This document shows positions 54,680-62,384 of a stretch of DNA of 64,000 nt, piece by piece. The position numbers and the translations under genes were made by a program. Every line of letters begins with the position of its first letter. Position 1 is the stretch's first letter. The notes below the pieces were generated by a model. That model made no database searches and had not been told where the DNA came from. It saw only the letters and a program-made list of their open reading frames with translations. The DNA is taken from positions 62,001-126,000 of the forward strand of contig JAAYEJ010000031.1 in NCBI GenBank assembly GCA_012728835.1. The letters run 5' to 3'. Source of the DNA: Candidatus Brocadiaceae bacterium (GTDB lineage Bacteria > Planctomycetota > Brocadiia > SM23-32).

Positions 54680-55936
54680 ATGAGCGACATCACCGTACCA
54701 GTGGAAGAACAGATGGCGCGCATTCGCCGCGGCGCCGCTCAGATCGTGCCCGAGGCGGAACTGGCCAACAAGCTGGAGCGTTCGCTCCGCCAGGGCCGTC
54801 CGCTGCGCGTGAAGCTGGGCCTGGACCCGACGGCCCCCGACATCCACATCGGGTTCGCGGTGGCCCTGCGCAACCTGCGGACGTTTCAGGACCTCGGCCA
54901 CCGGGCCGTCCTGATCATCGGCGACTACACGGCGATGGTCGGCGACCCGAGCGGCCAGAATGCCACGCGCCCCCAACTGACCTACGAGCAGGTCACCGAG
55001 CATGGCCGCACCTACTTGGAGCAGGTCGGCAAGGTGGTGGACCTGGACCGGGCCGAGGTGGCCCGCAACGGCGACTGGTTCCGCACGATGTCCTTCGCCG
55101 AGGTGATTGCCCTGGCCGCCAAGCTGACGGTGGCCCGCTGCATCGAGCGGGACGACTTTTCGAAGCGAATCGCCGAAGGGCGCCCCATCGGACTGCACGA
55201 ACTCCTCTACCCGCTCATGCAGGCCTACGACTCCGTCATGGTGCGCAGTGACGTCGAACTGGGCGGGACCGACCAGACCTTCAACATCCTCCTGGGGCGC
55301 GAGCTGCAGCGCCAGGTCGGGCAGGAGCCGCAGGTGGCCGTCACCAACCCCCTGCTGGAGGGCCTGGACGGCGTGCAGAAGATGTCCAAGAGCAAGGGGA
55401 ACTACATCGGCATCTCGGAGCCGCCCGAGACGATCTTCAGCAAGGCGATGAGCATACCGGACGAGCTGATGGAGAAGTACTTCCTGCTGGCTACGGACCT
55501 TCCGCAGGACCGGGTGGCGCTCATGCTGTCCCCGGACGTGCATCCGCGCGAGGCGAAGGCCGAACTGGCCGCCGCCATCGTGCGCCTCTACTACGACGAG
55601 GAAGCGGCCGAGCGCGGCCGGCGGATGTTCGATGCCGTCTTCCGCGACCGCGAACTGCCCGAGGAGATGCCCGAGGTGCGCGTCCCGGCTGGCGAGCTAC
55701 GGGACGGGGCGGTCTGGATCGTGGGGCTTCTGCGGCTGGTGGGCGCCGCCGGGTCGGGCGGCGAGGCCCGGCGCCTGGTCGTTCAGGGCGGCGTGAGCCT
55801 GGGGCGGGATGCGGACTCGCTGGAGGTGGTCGCGGACCCGGATGCCCACGTGCGCGTGCCGGCCGGGACCGTTCTGAAGGTCGGGAAGCGGCGTTTCTGG
55901 CGTCTGCAGCCGGGGGGAACGGGGCCGGCCAGTTGA
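54680..55936 (+). CDS. tyrS: Tyrosyl-tRNA synthetase
   Basis: Class I aminoacyl-tRNA synthetase charging tRNA-Tyr; 418 residues. The HIGH-type motif is 'DPTAPDIHIGF' and the KMSKS loop is exact ('QKMSKSKGNYIGI'). 'LIIGDYTAMVGDPSG' and 'ELGGTDQTFNILLGREL' complete the catalytic domain. The last 65 residues are an S4 RNA-binding domain ('GSGGEARRLVVQGGVSLG'). The length and the long HIGH-KMSKS spacing match the TyrZ-like bacterial subgroup. The gene appears single, with its own weak promoter and no T-box leader. Confidence 0.97.
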   Translation: MSDITVPVEEQMARIRRGAAQIVPEAELANKLERSLRQGRPLRVKLGLDPTAPDIHIGFAVALRNLRTFQDLGHRAVLIIGDYTAMVGDPSGQNATRPQLTYEQVTEHGRTYLEQVGKVVDLDRAEVARNGDWFRTMSFAEVIALAAKLTVARCIERDDFSKRIAEGRPIGLHELLYPLMQAYDSVMVRSDVELGGTDQTFNILLGRELQRQVGQEPQVAVTNPLLEGLDGVQKMSKSKGNYIGISEPPETIFSKAMSIPDELMEKYFLLATDLPQDRVALMLSPDVHPREAKAELAAAIVRLYYDEEAAERGRRMFDAVFRDRELPEEMPEVRVPAGELRDGAVWIVGLLRLVGAAGSGGEARRLVVQGGVSLGRDADSLEVVADPDAHVRVPAGTVLKVGKRRFWRLQPGGTGPAS

Positions 55937-55961
55937 TGGGATTGCCGGATTCGGGTATCAT
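55933..55961 (+). promoter_or_regulatory. Sigma70-like promoter for the PpiD/SurA-like gene
   Basis: TTGATG, 17 bp, TATCAT; the -35 overlaps the tyrS stop. The -10 lies about 48 bases upstream of the TTG start. Confidence 0.6.
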
Positions 55962-56009
55962 CGCCCCTTCCTTCCCGCGACTGTTCCCATCGTTCGGAGG
56001 AGTACGGCG

Positions 56010-57836
56010 TTGAAGATCATGCGCTGGTTCAGGAGACACCAGGCCCAGCTCATGGCTGCTGCGGCTGTGATGCTGATGCTCTCGTGGGGCCTCGGCGGCT
56101 ATCTGTCCCGTCTGGTCGATCGTGCGGATGACGTCGCCGGCTGGATCGACGGACAGCCCATCGGCCGGGTGGAGCTTCAGGAGGCATCCGGCACGCTGGA
56201 ACTCGGGACACGGCTGTGGTTTCTGGAACCGGAGATGCGCTTTGCGGTCCAGTTCGCGCGCGGGAGCGATGCCGCCCGGAAGGCCGGCATCCTGCTCGCG
56301 ACGGACTTCTTTGGCTTCGTCGTGGGTGACGAAGGCCAGCGGGTCGCCGGCGACGAGGCCCTCTGGCGGTGCGCGGCGCTGCTCGCGGAGGTGCGGCGCG
56401 AGGGCGTCCTGGCGACACCGGCGGAAGCCTCCGAACTGCTGGCGGTCGCGCCGCTCCTGCAGGCCGGCGGGATCTCCGGCCCGGAGGCCTTCGCCCAGGT
56501 CCTGCGCCAGTGGGGGCTGAGTGAGGCGGACGTGACCCTGTACGTCGGCAACCTGGTGCGCATCGGCAAGCTGATCGCGCTCCGGCGCGCCGCCGTCCTG
56601 ACGAGCACCCCGGAGGTCTGGGCGCGCTACGTTCACGAGAACGAGCAGGTCAGGCTGCGACTTGTGGAACTGGACGCGTCCCTGTTCCTGCCGATCGTCG
56701 AGTTCGACGAGGAGGACCTGAAGCGCTGGCATGGCGAACACCTCGACCAGCCGGGCGACCCCGCCGCCGGCGTCGTCGGCTACCTGGCTCCGCGGCGTGC
56801 GAAGATCGAGTGCGCCGTGGCCCCGTTGGAGCGGCTGCAGGATGAGGCCGTCGTGACCGACGAGGAAGTGGCCGACTACTACGAGCAGAACAAGCACCGG
56901 TTCCCGGCCGAACGGCCGGCGGCCGGGGACGACTCCGAGGAAGAGCGGGCGCCGGGCGTCCTGCACCGGCCGCTCGAGGAGGTGCGCGACGAGATCGTCC
57001 GCACGCTCAAGGAGCGCAAGGGACTCCAGGCGGCCGGCGAGCTGGTCGACACCGTGGTCGGTGAGCTTGCCTCGGTCGCCGCCGACTACGTGCACGAGCC
57101 GCTGCCCCTGGCGCAGATGGCGCGGCGGCATGGGCTGGAGCACAGCATCCCGAGCGTGGAGGGCCGCCAGTTCCTGTCGCGCCAGGAAGCGGCGGCCGCG
57201 CTGCCCGACGGGGACGCCGTGGCCATGTTCGTATTCGACGAGCCGGACAGCCTGTTCGATCCCCAGCAGTTCGGTCGCGGGAGCCGGCCGATGGTCTGCC
57301 AGGTGCTGGCCCTGCGCGAGCCGGAGCCCCTGTCGTATGCCGAGGTCGAGCCGCAGGTCCGGCACGACTACGGACTGCATCGCGCGATGGAGTCCGCCGG
57401 GGCCTTTGCCGAGAAGCTGCGGGCCGCGGCGGACGGGGAGGGCCTCTCCCCGGCGGCGGCCGAGATGGAGGGCCGGTTGAGGGCACTCCTTGGTGAGAGC
57501 GCGCCCGGAGACCCCCTGCTCCGGGTTCAGGAGAGCGGGCTCTTCCGAAGGACGGCCGAGCAGGTTGAAGGCCTGGCGGCCGCCGGCGAGGACCTGGTCG
57601 AGGCGGCTTTCGCGCTGGTGCGGGACGAGGCCGGCGTCGTCACGCAGGGCCCGCCGGCGAACAGGTGCTTCGTCTTTGAGGTCATCGAGCGCTCGACTCC
57701 CTCCGGGGTGGGCGAGGAGAGGGAGTGGGAAGGGTTCCGCGTGGCGCACCTGTATGAGAAGCAGGGGCGGGAGCTGCGGCGCTGGATGGATGGCCTCATG
57801 CGCGGGGTGCGGCGCGCGGAGCGTGCGGAGGAGTAG
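56010..57836 (+). CDS. Membrane-anchored PpiD/SurA-like periplasmic chaperone
   Basis: A 608-residue protein. TTG 56010 is supported by GGAGGAG 7 bases upstream; ATG 56019 has no such site. An N-terminal signal anchor ('QLMAAAAVMLMLSWGLGGYL') is followed by 'VAGWIDGQPIGRVELQEA', typical of the SurA/PpiD N-terminal domain. Long helices follow, with parvulin-like fragments in 'VTDEEVADYYEQNKHRFP', 'RPLEEVRDEIVRTLKERK' and 'EPEPLSYAEVEPQVRHDY'. A clear PPIase active site is not seen, so it is probably a holdase for secreted proteins. RibF follows 6 bases after the stop. Confidence 0.78.
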   Translation: MKIMRWFRRHQAQLMAAAAVMLMLSWGLGGYLSRLVDRADDVAGWIDGQPIGRVELQEASGTLELGTRLWFLEPEMRFAVQFARGSDAARKAGILLATDFFGFVVGDEGQRVAGDEALWRCAALLAEVRREGVLATPAEASELLAVAPLLQAGGISGPEAFAQVLRQWGLSEADVTLYVGNLVRIGKLIALRRAAVLTSTPEVWARYVHENEQVRLRLVELDASLFLPIVEFDEEDLKRWHGEHLDQPGDPAAGVVGYLAPRRAKIECAVAPLERLQDEAVVTDEEVADYYEQNKHRFPAERPAAGDDSEEERAPGVLHRPLEEVRDEIVRTLKERKGLQAAGELVDTVVGELASVAADYVHEPLPLAQMARRHGLEHSIPSVEGRQFLSRQEAAAALPDGDAVAMFVFDEPDSLFDPQQFGRGSRPMVCQVLALREPEPLSYAEVEPQVRHDYGLHRAMESAGAFAEKLRAAADGEGLSPAAAEMEGRLRALLGESAPGDPLLRVQESGLFRRTAEQVEGLAAAGEDLVEAAFALVRDEAGVVTQGPPANRCFVFEVIERSTPSGVGEEREWEGFRVAHLYEKQGRELRRWMDGLMRGVRRAERAEE

Positions 57837-57842
57837 TCTCGC

Positions 57843-58796
57843 ATGGATGTGCTGCGCTGGCCCGGCTCCGGTGCCCGGCCGCCCCGATGCGGCGTCGTGA
57901 CGGTCGGCGTGTTCGACGGCGTGCACGTGGGGCACGCGGCCATCCTCGAATGCGTCGTCAGCGAAGCCCGGGCCCGATCCTGCCGGTCCGCCGTGGTCAC
58001 CTTCGACCGCCATCCGGGGGCGCTGCTCAACGCCGCCCCCCAGCCGGCGATCACCTCGCTGGACCACCGGATCCGTCTGTTCGCGGCGCTGGGCCTGGAC
58101 GCGTGCGTGGTGGTGGAGTTCACCGCGGCCGTGGCCGCGACGGCGGCCGAGGACTTCGCCCGCTCGGTCTTCGGCGACCTGCTGCAGGCCCGGGTCGTGG
58201 TGCTGGGGGAGGACGCCCGCTTCGGGCACGGCCGCCGGGGCGACGCGGCCCTCCTGAAGGCGCTCGGGTTAGCCGTGCGCCGCGTGGGACCGGTGCTGGT
58301 CGGCGGCCGGCGCGTGAGCAGCACCGCGATCCGGCAGGCGATCCGTGCCGGCGACTTCGAGGATGCGCATCGCCTGCTCGGACGCCCCTTCTCCCTCTAC
58401 GGAATCGTGGTGCGCGGCGCGCAGCGCGGCCGGGCGCTCGGCTACCCAACGGCCAACCTGAACGTGCAGAACGAAGCCATACCCCCCGAGGGCGTCTACG
58501 CCGGCTGGGCAATGGCCAACGGCGAGCGGATGCCCTGTGCGATCAGCGTCGGCCGATGCGAGACGTTCGCGCCGGGCCCGTCGCTGCCCGTGATGGTGGA
58601 GGTGCACCTGCTGGACCGGTCAATGGACCTGTACGGGCGGCGCCTCGAGGTCGAGTTCGTCTGCCGGCTCCGGCCCCAGCAGACGTTCGAATCGGCGACG
58701 GACCTGTCCGCGCAGATCGCGCGCGACGTTGCCGCGTGCCGGGACGTCCTGGCAGGGCCTCAGGACGGCAGCTCCGGCGCCGAGGGCAGCTCGTAG
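57843..58796 (+). CDS. ribF: Bifunctional riboflavin kinase/FAD synthetase
   Basis: Makes FMN from riboflavin and then FAD; cytosolic. 317 residues, typical length. The N-terminal FAD synthetase half has 'VTVGVFDGVHVGHAAIL', 'VVTFDRHPGALL' and 'RRVSSTAIRQAIRAGDFEDAHRLLGRPF' in part (SSTAIR). The C-terminal kinase half has 'RGRALGYPTANL', 'GVYAGWA' and 'VEVHLLDRSMDLYGRRLEVEF'. The usual N-x-G-x-x-PT segment is replaced by 'SVGRCETFAPG'. It follows the PpiD-like gene after 6 bases. Its end overlaps the convergent DUF3179 gene by 37 bases. Confidence 0.95.
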   Translation: MDVLRWPGSGARPPRCGVVTVGVFDGVHVGHAAILECVVSEARARSCRSAVVTFDRHPGALLNAAPQPAITSLDHRIRLFAALGLDACVVVEFTAAVAATAAEDFARSVFGDLLQARVVVLGEDARFGHGRRGDAALLKALGLAVRRVGPVLVGGRRVSSTAIRQAIRAGDFEDAHRLLGRPFSLYGIVVRGAQRGRALGYPTANLNVQNEAIPPEGVYAGWAMANGERMPCAISVGRCETFAPGPSLPVMVEVHLLDRSMDLYGRRLEVEFVCRLRPQQTFESATDLSAQIARDVAACRDVLAGPQDGSSGAEGSS

Positions 58797-60022
58797 AGCG
58801 ACGTGTGCGGGCAGGCCTCCTTCCAGGCATACCAGAGCCGCACCGTCGGGATGACGCCGGGGACCTCGGGCGCCACGTGGGCCGTCTGCGGCGACGTGAC
58901 GTGGATCCTGAACTCGTGCCCGGCGATGGAATCCGTCAGAACCTCGGACCCGGCGGCCGCCAGCGCCGCCAGGGGATAGGCGCGCGCCTCGTCGCCGACG
59001 GCAATCCCCAGAACAAACGCCTTCGGCGGCAGGGGCGTCTCGGACGCCCGGAAATGGCGCAGCTCGATGGGGGGGACGTCGGAGGCCAGGTAATCGCGCA
59101 TGATGGCATGGACCTTCGCCTTCTGCTCGTCCGGCACGTCCTGTCCCGGCTCCAGGTCCGGGACCCGGGCGTCGGGGAAGGCCGCCTTGCCGGCCTCCCA
59201 GGGCCAGACGGAGACGGTATGCCGGGGTGCCGACGCGCCGGCATGCGGGCCCGTCAGTGCGCGCCCTGAGAATGAGTCCCAGAGCGAGCCCGTCTGGCGG
59301 TCATACAGGACGACGTCGCCGCGGTAGATCAGCCCCGTGTCGCCCCACTGGACGCCGGCGCAGTCGCCGTCGGCGACCAGGCAGGAGGCGGTCTGCGAGA
59401 GGACCGACCAGGAGATGGTGCAGGACCGCCCGTCGACCGAGTCACGCACCAGGAAGTCCGAGACAAGCGCCACGGGATAGGCGCGGGTCGCCTCCGGCGT
59501 CTGCAGGACGATGAGCCGGTCCTCAGGCCCCGGCGCGGAGAGCCCGGCCAGGGGGACGTAGCCGGGCGGAGCGCCGTCGGCCAGCACCAGAGACGGATGG
59601 TGGTCCAGCCAGGCGTCGGGTATCCGGAACAGCTCGCCGATGGAGAAGCCTCCCGCCTTGTCGGTCACGTCGAAGAGCCGCTGGAGCCGATAGGGCACAC
59701 GGGACGGCCGCAGCAGCACGGCCGGGGCGGCCAGTATGCTCTCGCGCTCCGAACCGATCACGCGCGACACCTCCACCGGCTCGGCGCGCCGGGGCTGCCG
59801 GTTCTCGGGCGTCTTCTGGGGGGACGGTGCGGGCGCGGCCTGGGGCGGGAGCAGGGACGGGTCGAGGCGCTCCCACGTGACGGCAACCAGCCACGCGATG
59901 CCGATGACCGCCAGGATGATGAACAGGAGCCAGATGTTGCGGCGGAAGTCGGTCGGCGCCGGCTCCTCCGGGCTCTCGCAGGGCGGTTCGATCGGGTCGA
60001 CCGGGGGCAGGCTTTCGGCCAT
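58760..60022 (-). CDS. DUF3179 membrane-anchored protein
   Basis: A 420-residue protein with a single N-terminal membrane helix (about residues 28-50, 'NIWLLFIILAVIGIAWLVAVTW') and a large, probably periplasmic, DUF3179 domain. Motifs: 'FRIPDAWLDHHPSLV', 'RAYPVALVSDFLVRDSVDGR', 'ISWSVLSQTASCLV', 'DVVLYDRQTGSLWDSFSGRAL' and 'AFVLGIAVGDEARAYPLAAL'. The function of DUF3179 is unknown; it often occurs in marine and environmental bacteria. Its 3' end runs 37 bases into ribF on the opposite strand. The -10-like TACAAT at 60058-60063 may belong to its promoter. Confidence 0.9.
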   Translation of the reverse strand: MAESLPPVDPIEPPCESPEEPAPTDFRRNIWLLFIILAVIGIAWLVAVTWERLDPSLLPPQAAPAPSPQKTPENRQPRRAEPVEVSRVIGSERESILAAPAVLLRPSRVPYRLQRLFDVTDKAGGFSIGELFRIPDAWLDHHPSLVLADGAPPGYVPLAGLSAPGPEDRLIVLQTPEATRAYPVALVSDFLVRDSVDGRSCTISWSVLSQTASCLVADGDCAGVQWGDTGLIYRGDVVLYDRQTGSLWDSFSGRALTGPHAGASAPRHTVSVWPWEAGKAAFPDARVPDLEPGQDVPDEQKAKVHAIMRDYLASDVPPIELRHFRASETPLPPKAFVLGIAVGDEARAYPLAALAAAGSEVLTDSIAGHEFRIHVTSPQTAHVAPEVPGVIPTVRLWYAWKEACPHTSLYELPSAPELPS

Positions 60023-60100
60023 CGTGGGTCTCCGGTGAGTTCGAGGGAATCAGGGCATTGTAGCAGACCCGGTGGGTCGGTTCAGCAGAAAGGCCGACGC

Positions 60101-60145
60101 ACACGGACGGGCACGGATGCCTGCGCGCTCGGCCGTGGTCCGTGT
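60101..60145. repeat. CACGGAC-type inverted repeat
   Basis: ACACGGAC (60101-60108) and CACGG (60112-60116) pair with CCGTG (60133-60137) and GTCCGTGT (60138-60145). This gives a 13-bp stem with a 3-base bulge and a 16-base loop, just upstream of the bioY promoter. The unit matches the intergenic repeats at 4251, 27776 and 36132. Confidence 0.75.
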
Positions 60146-60148
60146 GTC

Positions 60149-60178
60149 TTGCACCGGACGGTCCTCTTCCGCTACACT
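60149..60178 (+). promoter_or_regulatory. Sigma70-like promoter for bioY
   Basis: TTGCAC, 18 bp, TACACT, 38 bases upstream of the ATG at 60216. The repeat-derived hairpin abuts its -35. Confidence 0.6.
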
Positions 60179-60215
60179 GGCCGCCCGACGGGGGTCTTCT
60201 CGTGGAGAATCCAAG

Positions 60216-60839
60216 ATGGCGAGCGTAGCGGCAATCCTGGCGGATTATGGGGCCGCCCGGCAACGGGCATACTGCTGGCAGCGGGAGCGGTCCGTGGCCG
60301 CCCGGACGGGGATGGCCCTGGCCATGGCCGCCGTCACCGGGCTGATGGCCCAGTGGCGCATCATGCTGCCGTTCAGCGACGTGCCTCTGACGGGGCAGAC
60401 GTTCGCGGCCCTGATGGCGGGCGTGGCGCTGGGCGGCGCCTTCGGCAGCCTGAGCCAGGTGTTCTACGTGGCCCTGGGCGCTGCCGGGGTGCCCTGGTTC
60501 TCCGGCGCGAGAGCGGGGCTCCCGGTGCTGCTGGGGCCCACGGCGGGCTACATGGTCGGCTTCGCGCTGACTGCGGGGCTGATCGGATGGCTCAGCGAGC
60601 ACCGTCCCGCCATGCGCAGGTTCGTTCCCCAGCTTCTGCTCATGGCGACGGGCTCGGCGCTGATCCTCGTCTGTGGCTGGGTGTACCTGGTTCTGGCGCT
60701 CGGTCGCGCGCCCATGGCCGCGTTCCTGACCGGCGTGGTTCCGTTCGTGATCGGCGACCTCGGGGTCAAGACGTTCGCTGCGGCGGGGCTGGGAACGGCG
60801 CTGCTTCCCAAGGACGGTCGGGGACAGCCGCGGGCCTGA
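60216..60839 (+). CDS. bioY: Biotin transporter substrate-binding component BioY
   Basis: A 207-residue membrane protein with about six helices: the S component of an energy-coupling-factor biotin importer. Signature: 'DVPLTGQTFAALMAGVALGGAFGSLSQVFYVALGAAGVPWF' in part (PLTGQTF), then 'GPTAGYMVGFALTAGLIGW'. ATG 60216 has GGAG 9 bases upstream. No BioM/BioN or EcfAT genes are nearby, so it relies on a shared ECF module elsewhere or works alone, as some BioY proteins do. It ends 10 bases from the convergent hypB gene. Confidence 0.95.
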   Translation: MASVAAILADYGAARQRAYCWQRERSVAARTGMALAMAAVTGLMAQWRIMLPFSDVPLTGQTFAALMAGVALGGAFGSLSQVFYVALGAAGVPWFSGARAGLPVLLGPTAGYMVGFALTAGLIGWLSEHRPAMRRFVPQLLLMATGSALILVCGWVYLVLALGRAPMAAFLTGVVPFVIGDLGVKTFAAAGLGTALLPKDGRGQPRA

Positions 60840-60840
60840 C

Positions 60841-60858
60841 ACGGCCGTTTCAGGCCGT
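60841..60858. terminator. Hairpin between convergent bioY and hypB
   Basis: ACGGCC/GGCCGT stem with GTTTCA loop directly after the bioY stop and overlapping the last hypB codons; possibly bidirectional. Confidence 0.45.
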
Positions 60859-61500
60859 TGCCGCGCGGGCTTGTCGCAGGAACTCGAACCAGGGCTCGAA
60901 CCCCGTGTTCCGGGCCGCCGAGGTCTCGAAGACCTTCACGTTCGGCCGCGCCTTGCGGGCGTCCTGGCGGACGCGGGCCGGATCGTACGGGCAGTGGGGC
61001 AGCAGGTCGATCTTGTTGATGAAGACCACGTCGGCCCGCACGAACAGGGCGGGGTACTTGCGGACCTTCTCATCGCCCTCCGGAACGCTCAGGACGGCCA
61101 CCTTGATGTGCTCGCCGAGCGCCAGAGCGGATGGGCAGACCAGGTTCCCCACGTTTTCGATGAACAGGTAGTCGATGGCGTCGAGGTCCAGTCGGGCGAC
61201 CGCATCGGCGATCTGCGTGGCGTTCAGATGGCAGCCCCCGCCCGTCTCGATCGGCAGGGCCGTCATGCCGCAGTCCTGAAGCCGCTCGGCGTCCAGCGCC
61301 GTCCGGACGTCGCCGATGATGGCGGCGGCTCGGCCGTCGAAGTGCCGCGCCGTGACCTCCAGGATGGACGTCTTGCCCGAGCCCGGCGACCCGATGATGT
61401 TCATGGCGTAGACGCCATGCCGGTCGAACACCTCCCGGTTGCGCGCGGCGATCGTGTCGTTGCTGTCACGGACGGACCGTCCCACCTCAATCTTCGCCAT
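60850..61500 (-). CDS. hypB: Hydrogenase nickel-incorporation GTPase HypB
   Basis: A 216-residue G3E-family GTPase that delivers nickel to the hydrogenase large subunit together with HypA. P-loop 'GSPGSGKTSILE', metal-binding 'ETGGGCHL', 'FIENVGNLVCPS' (Walker B and switch regions) and guanine-specific 'NKIDLLP' are all present. There is no His-rich or CxxCGC N-terminal extension, so it lacks the extra nickel-storage site. ATG 61500 lies inside the end of hypA (14-base overlap), so the two are coupled. It is the last gene of the hydrogenase operon. Confidence 0.97.
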   Translation of the reverse strand: MAKIEVGRSVRDSNDTIAARNREVFDRHGVYAMNIIGSPGSGKTSILEVTARHFDGRAAAIIGDVRTALDAERLQDCGMTALPIETGGGCHLNATQIADAVARLDLDAIDYLFIENVGNLVCPSALALGEHIKVAVLSVPEGDEKVRKYPALFVRADVVFINKIDLLPHCPYDPARVRQDARKARPNVKVFETSAARNTGFEPWFEFLRQARAATA

Positions 61501-61834
61501 CTTCGACCTCGACGTATTGAATGACGACGTCGCGCCCCTGGAGGATGTCGCGGGTGTACTGGCCGCACCGGGGACAGGGCGCAAACATGTCCTCGGCCTG
61601 ATACCGGTGTCCGCAGACGCAGCGCACGAGCGCGGGCACGCAGGCGACGCACGCCCGCGTCTGCGTCAGGCCATGCTCGTCGAGCACGGCGCGCAGGCAG
61701 AACTCCAGCGCCGACGGGCTCGCCGACGAGAGGGCACCCACCTGGACGGCCAGCGCCGTCATCTTCGAGGCGCGCTCGCCGCAGGCGTGCACAGCCTCCC
61801 GGACGATGTCTTCGGATAGCGCCAGTTCGTGCAT
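61487..61834 (-). CDS. hypA: Hydrogenase nickel-incorporation protein HypA
   Basis: A 115-residue zinc and nickel protein. It begins with the conserved 'MHELALSEDIV', whose His2 binds nickel, and carries the zinc ribbon 'RCVCGHRYQ...CPRCG'. It works with HypB to insert Ni into the [NiFe] centre. ATG 61834 is the family start. It overlaps hypB by 14 bases and follows the maturation protease gene after 71 bases on the same strand. Confidence 0.96.
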   Translation of the reverse strand: MHELALSEDIVREAVHACGERASKMTALAVQVGALSSASPSALEFCLRAVLDEHGLTQTRACVACVPALVRCVCGHRYQAEDMFAPCPRCGQYTRDILQGRDVVIQYVEVEDGED

Positions 61835-61905
61835 GGATCTCCGGCCGCCCGCAAAGCAGCCATGATAGCGCGCGGACGCGGTCCGCGTCAAGCCAACCGG
61901 CGGCG

Positions 61906-62376
61906 TCACGATGCGGGGAGGACCTCGGCGACGACGCGGCCGGCATAGTCGGCCAGGCGGGCCTCCAGTGCGGGCGACAGGCCGACGCCGGGTTCGATGC
62001 GCAACGGTTGGATGCCGAAGATGACGATCTCCGGCAAGCGCTCGCCCAGTCTTCGGGCCAGCCGGAGCAGGGCCGGCAGGTCGGGCTCGTGGAGCGATGC
62101 CGCGCCCGGCCCTGCGGCGGGCCGCAGCTCGGCGGGTGTGAAGCGGCGGATGGTGCCCGGGGGCGCGCCCATCATCGCGCAGTCGACGAGCACGACGCGG
62201 CGCCGGCCGCGCAGGGCGTGCAGCAGTGCGAGGCCCGGCGTGCCCAGGTCCAGGAAGTCGATCCCCGGCGGCTCGCCGGCCCGCCGGGCGGCCAGGTCGA
62301 CCACACGAGGGCCGACCCCTTCGTCTCCCATCAGAGGGTTGCCCAGCCCCGCCACGAGCACGTCGCTGATGGTCAT
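61906..62376 (-). CDS. Hydrogenase maturation protease
   Basis: A 156-residue endopeptidase of the HycI/HoxW/FrxA type that clips the C-terminal tail of the large subunit after nickel insertion. 'VLVAGLGNPLMGDEGVGPRVV' holds the nickel-sensing Glu/Asp, 'FLDLGTPGLALLHAL' follows, and 'VVLVDCAMMG' provides the second Asp. The His equivalent is in 'ASLHEPDL'. ATG 62376 begins 8 bases after the large-subunit stop. It is almost certainly dedicated to the adjacent large subunit. Confidence 0.95.
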   Translation of the reverse strand: MTISDVLVAGLGNPLMGDEGVGPRVVDLAARRAGEPPGIDFLDLGTPGLALLHALRGRRRVVLVDCAMMGAPPGTIRRFTPAELRPAAGPGAASLHEPDLPALLRLARRLGERLPEIVIFGIQPLRIEPGVGLSPALEARLADYAGRVVAEVLPAS

Positions 62377-62384
62377 CGGGCGGG

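Noticed and set aside
55521-58229. A minus-strand open frame of about 900 codons opposite tyrS, the PpiD-like gene and ribF.
   Set aside because: It runs across three unrelated plus-strand genes and has no domain signature.
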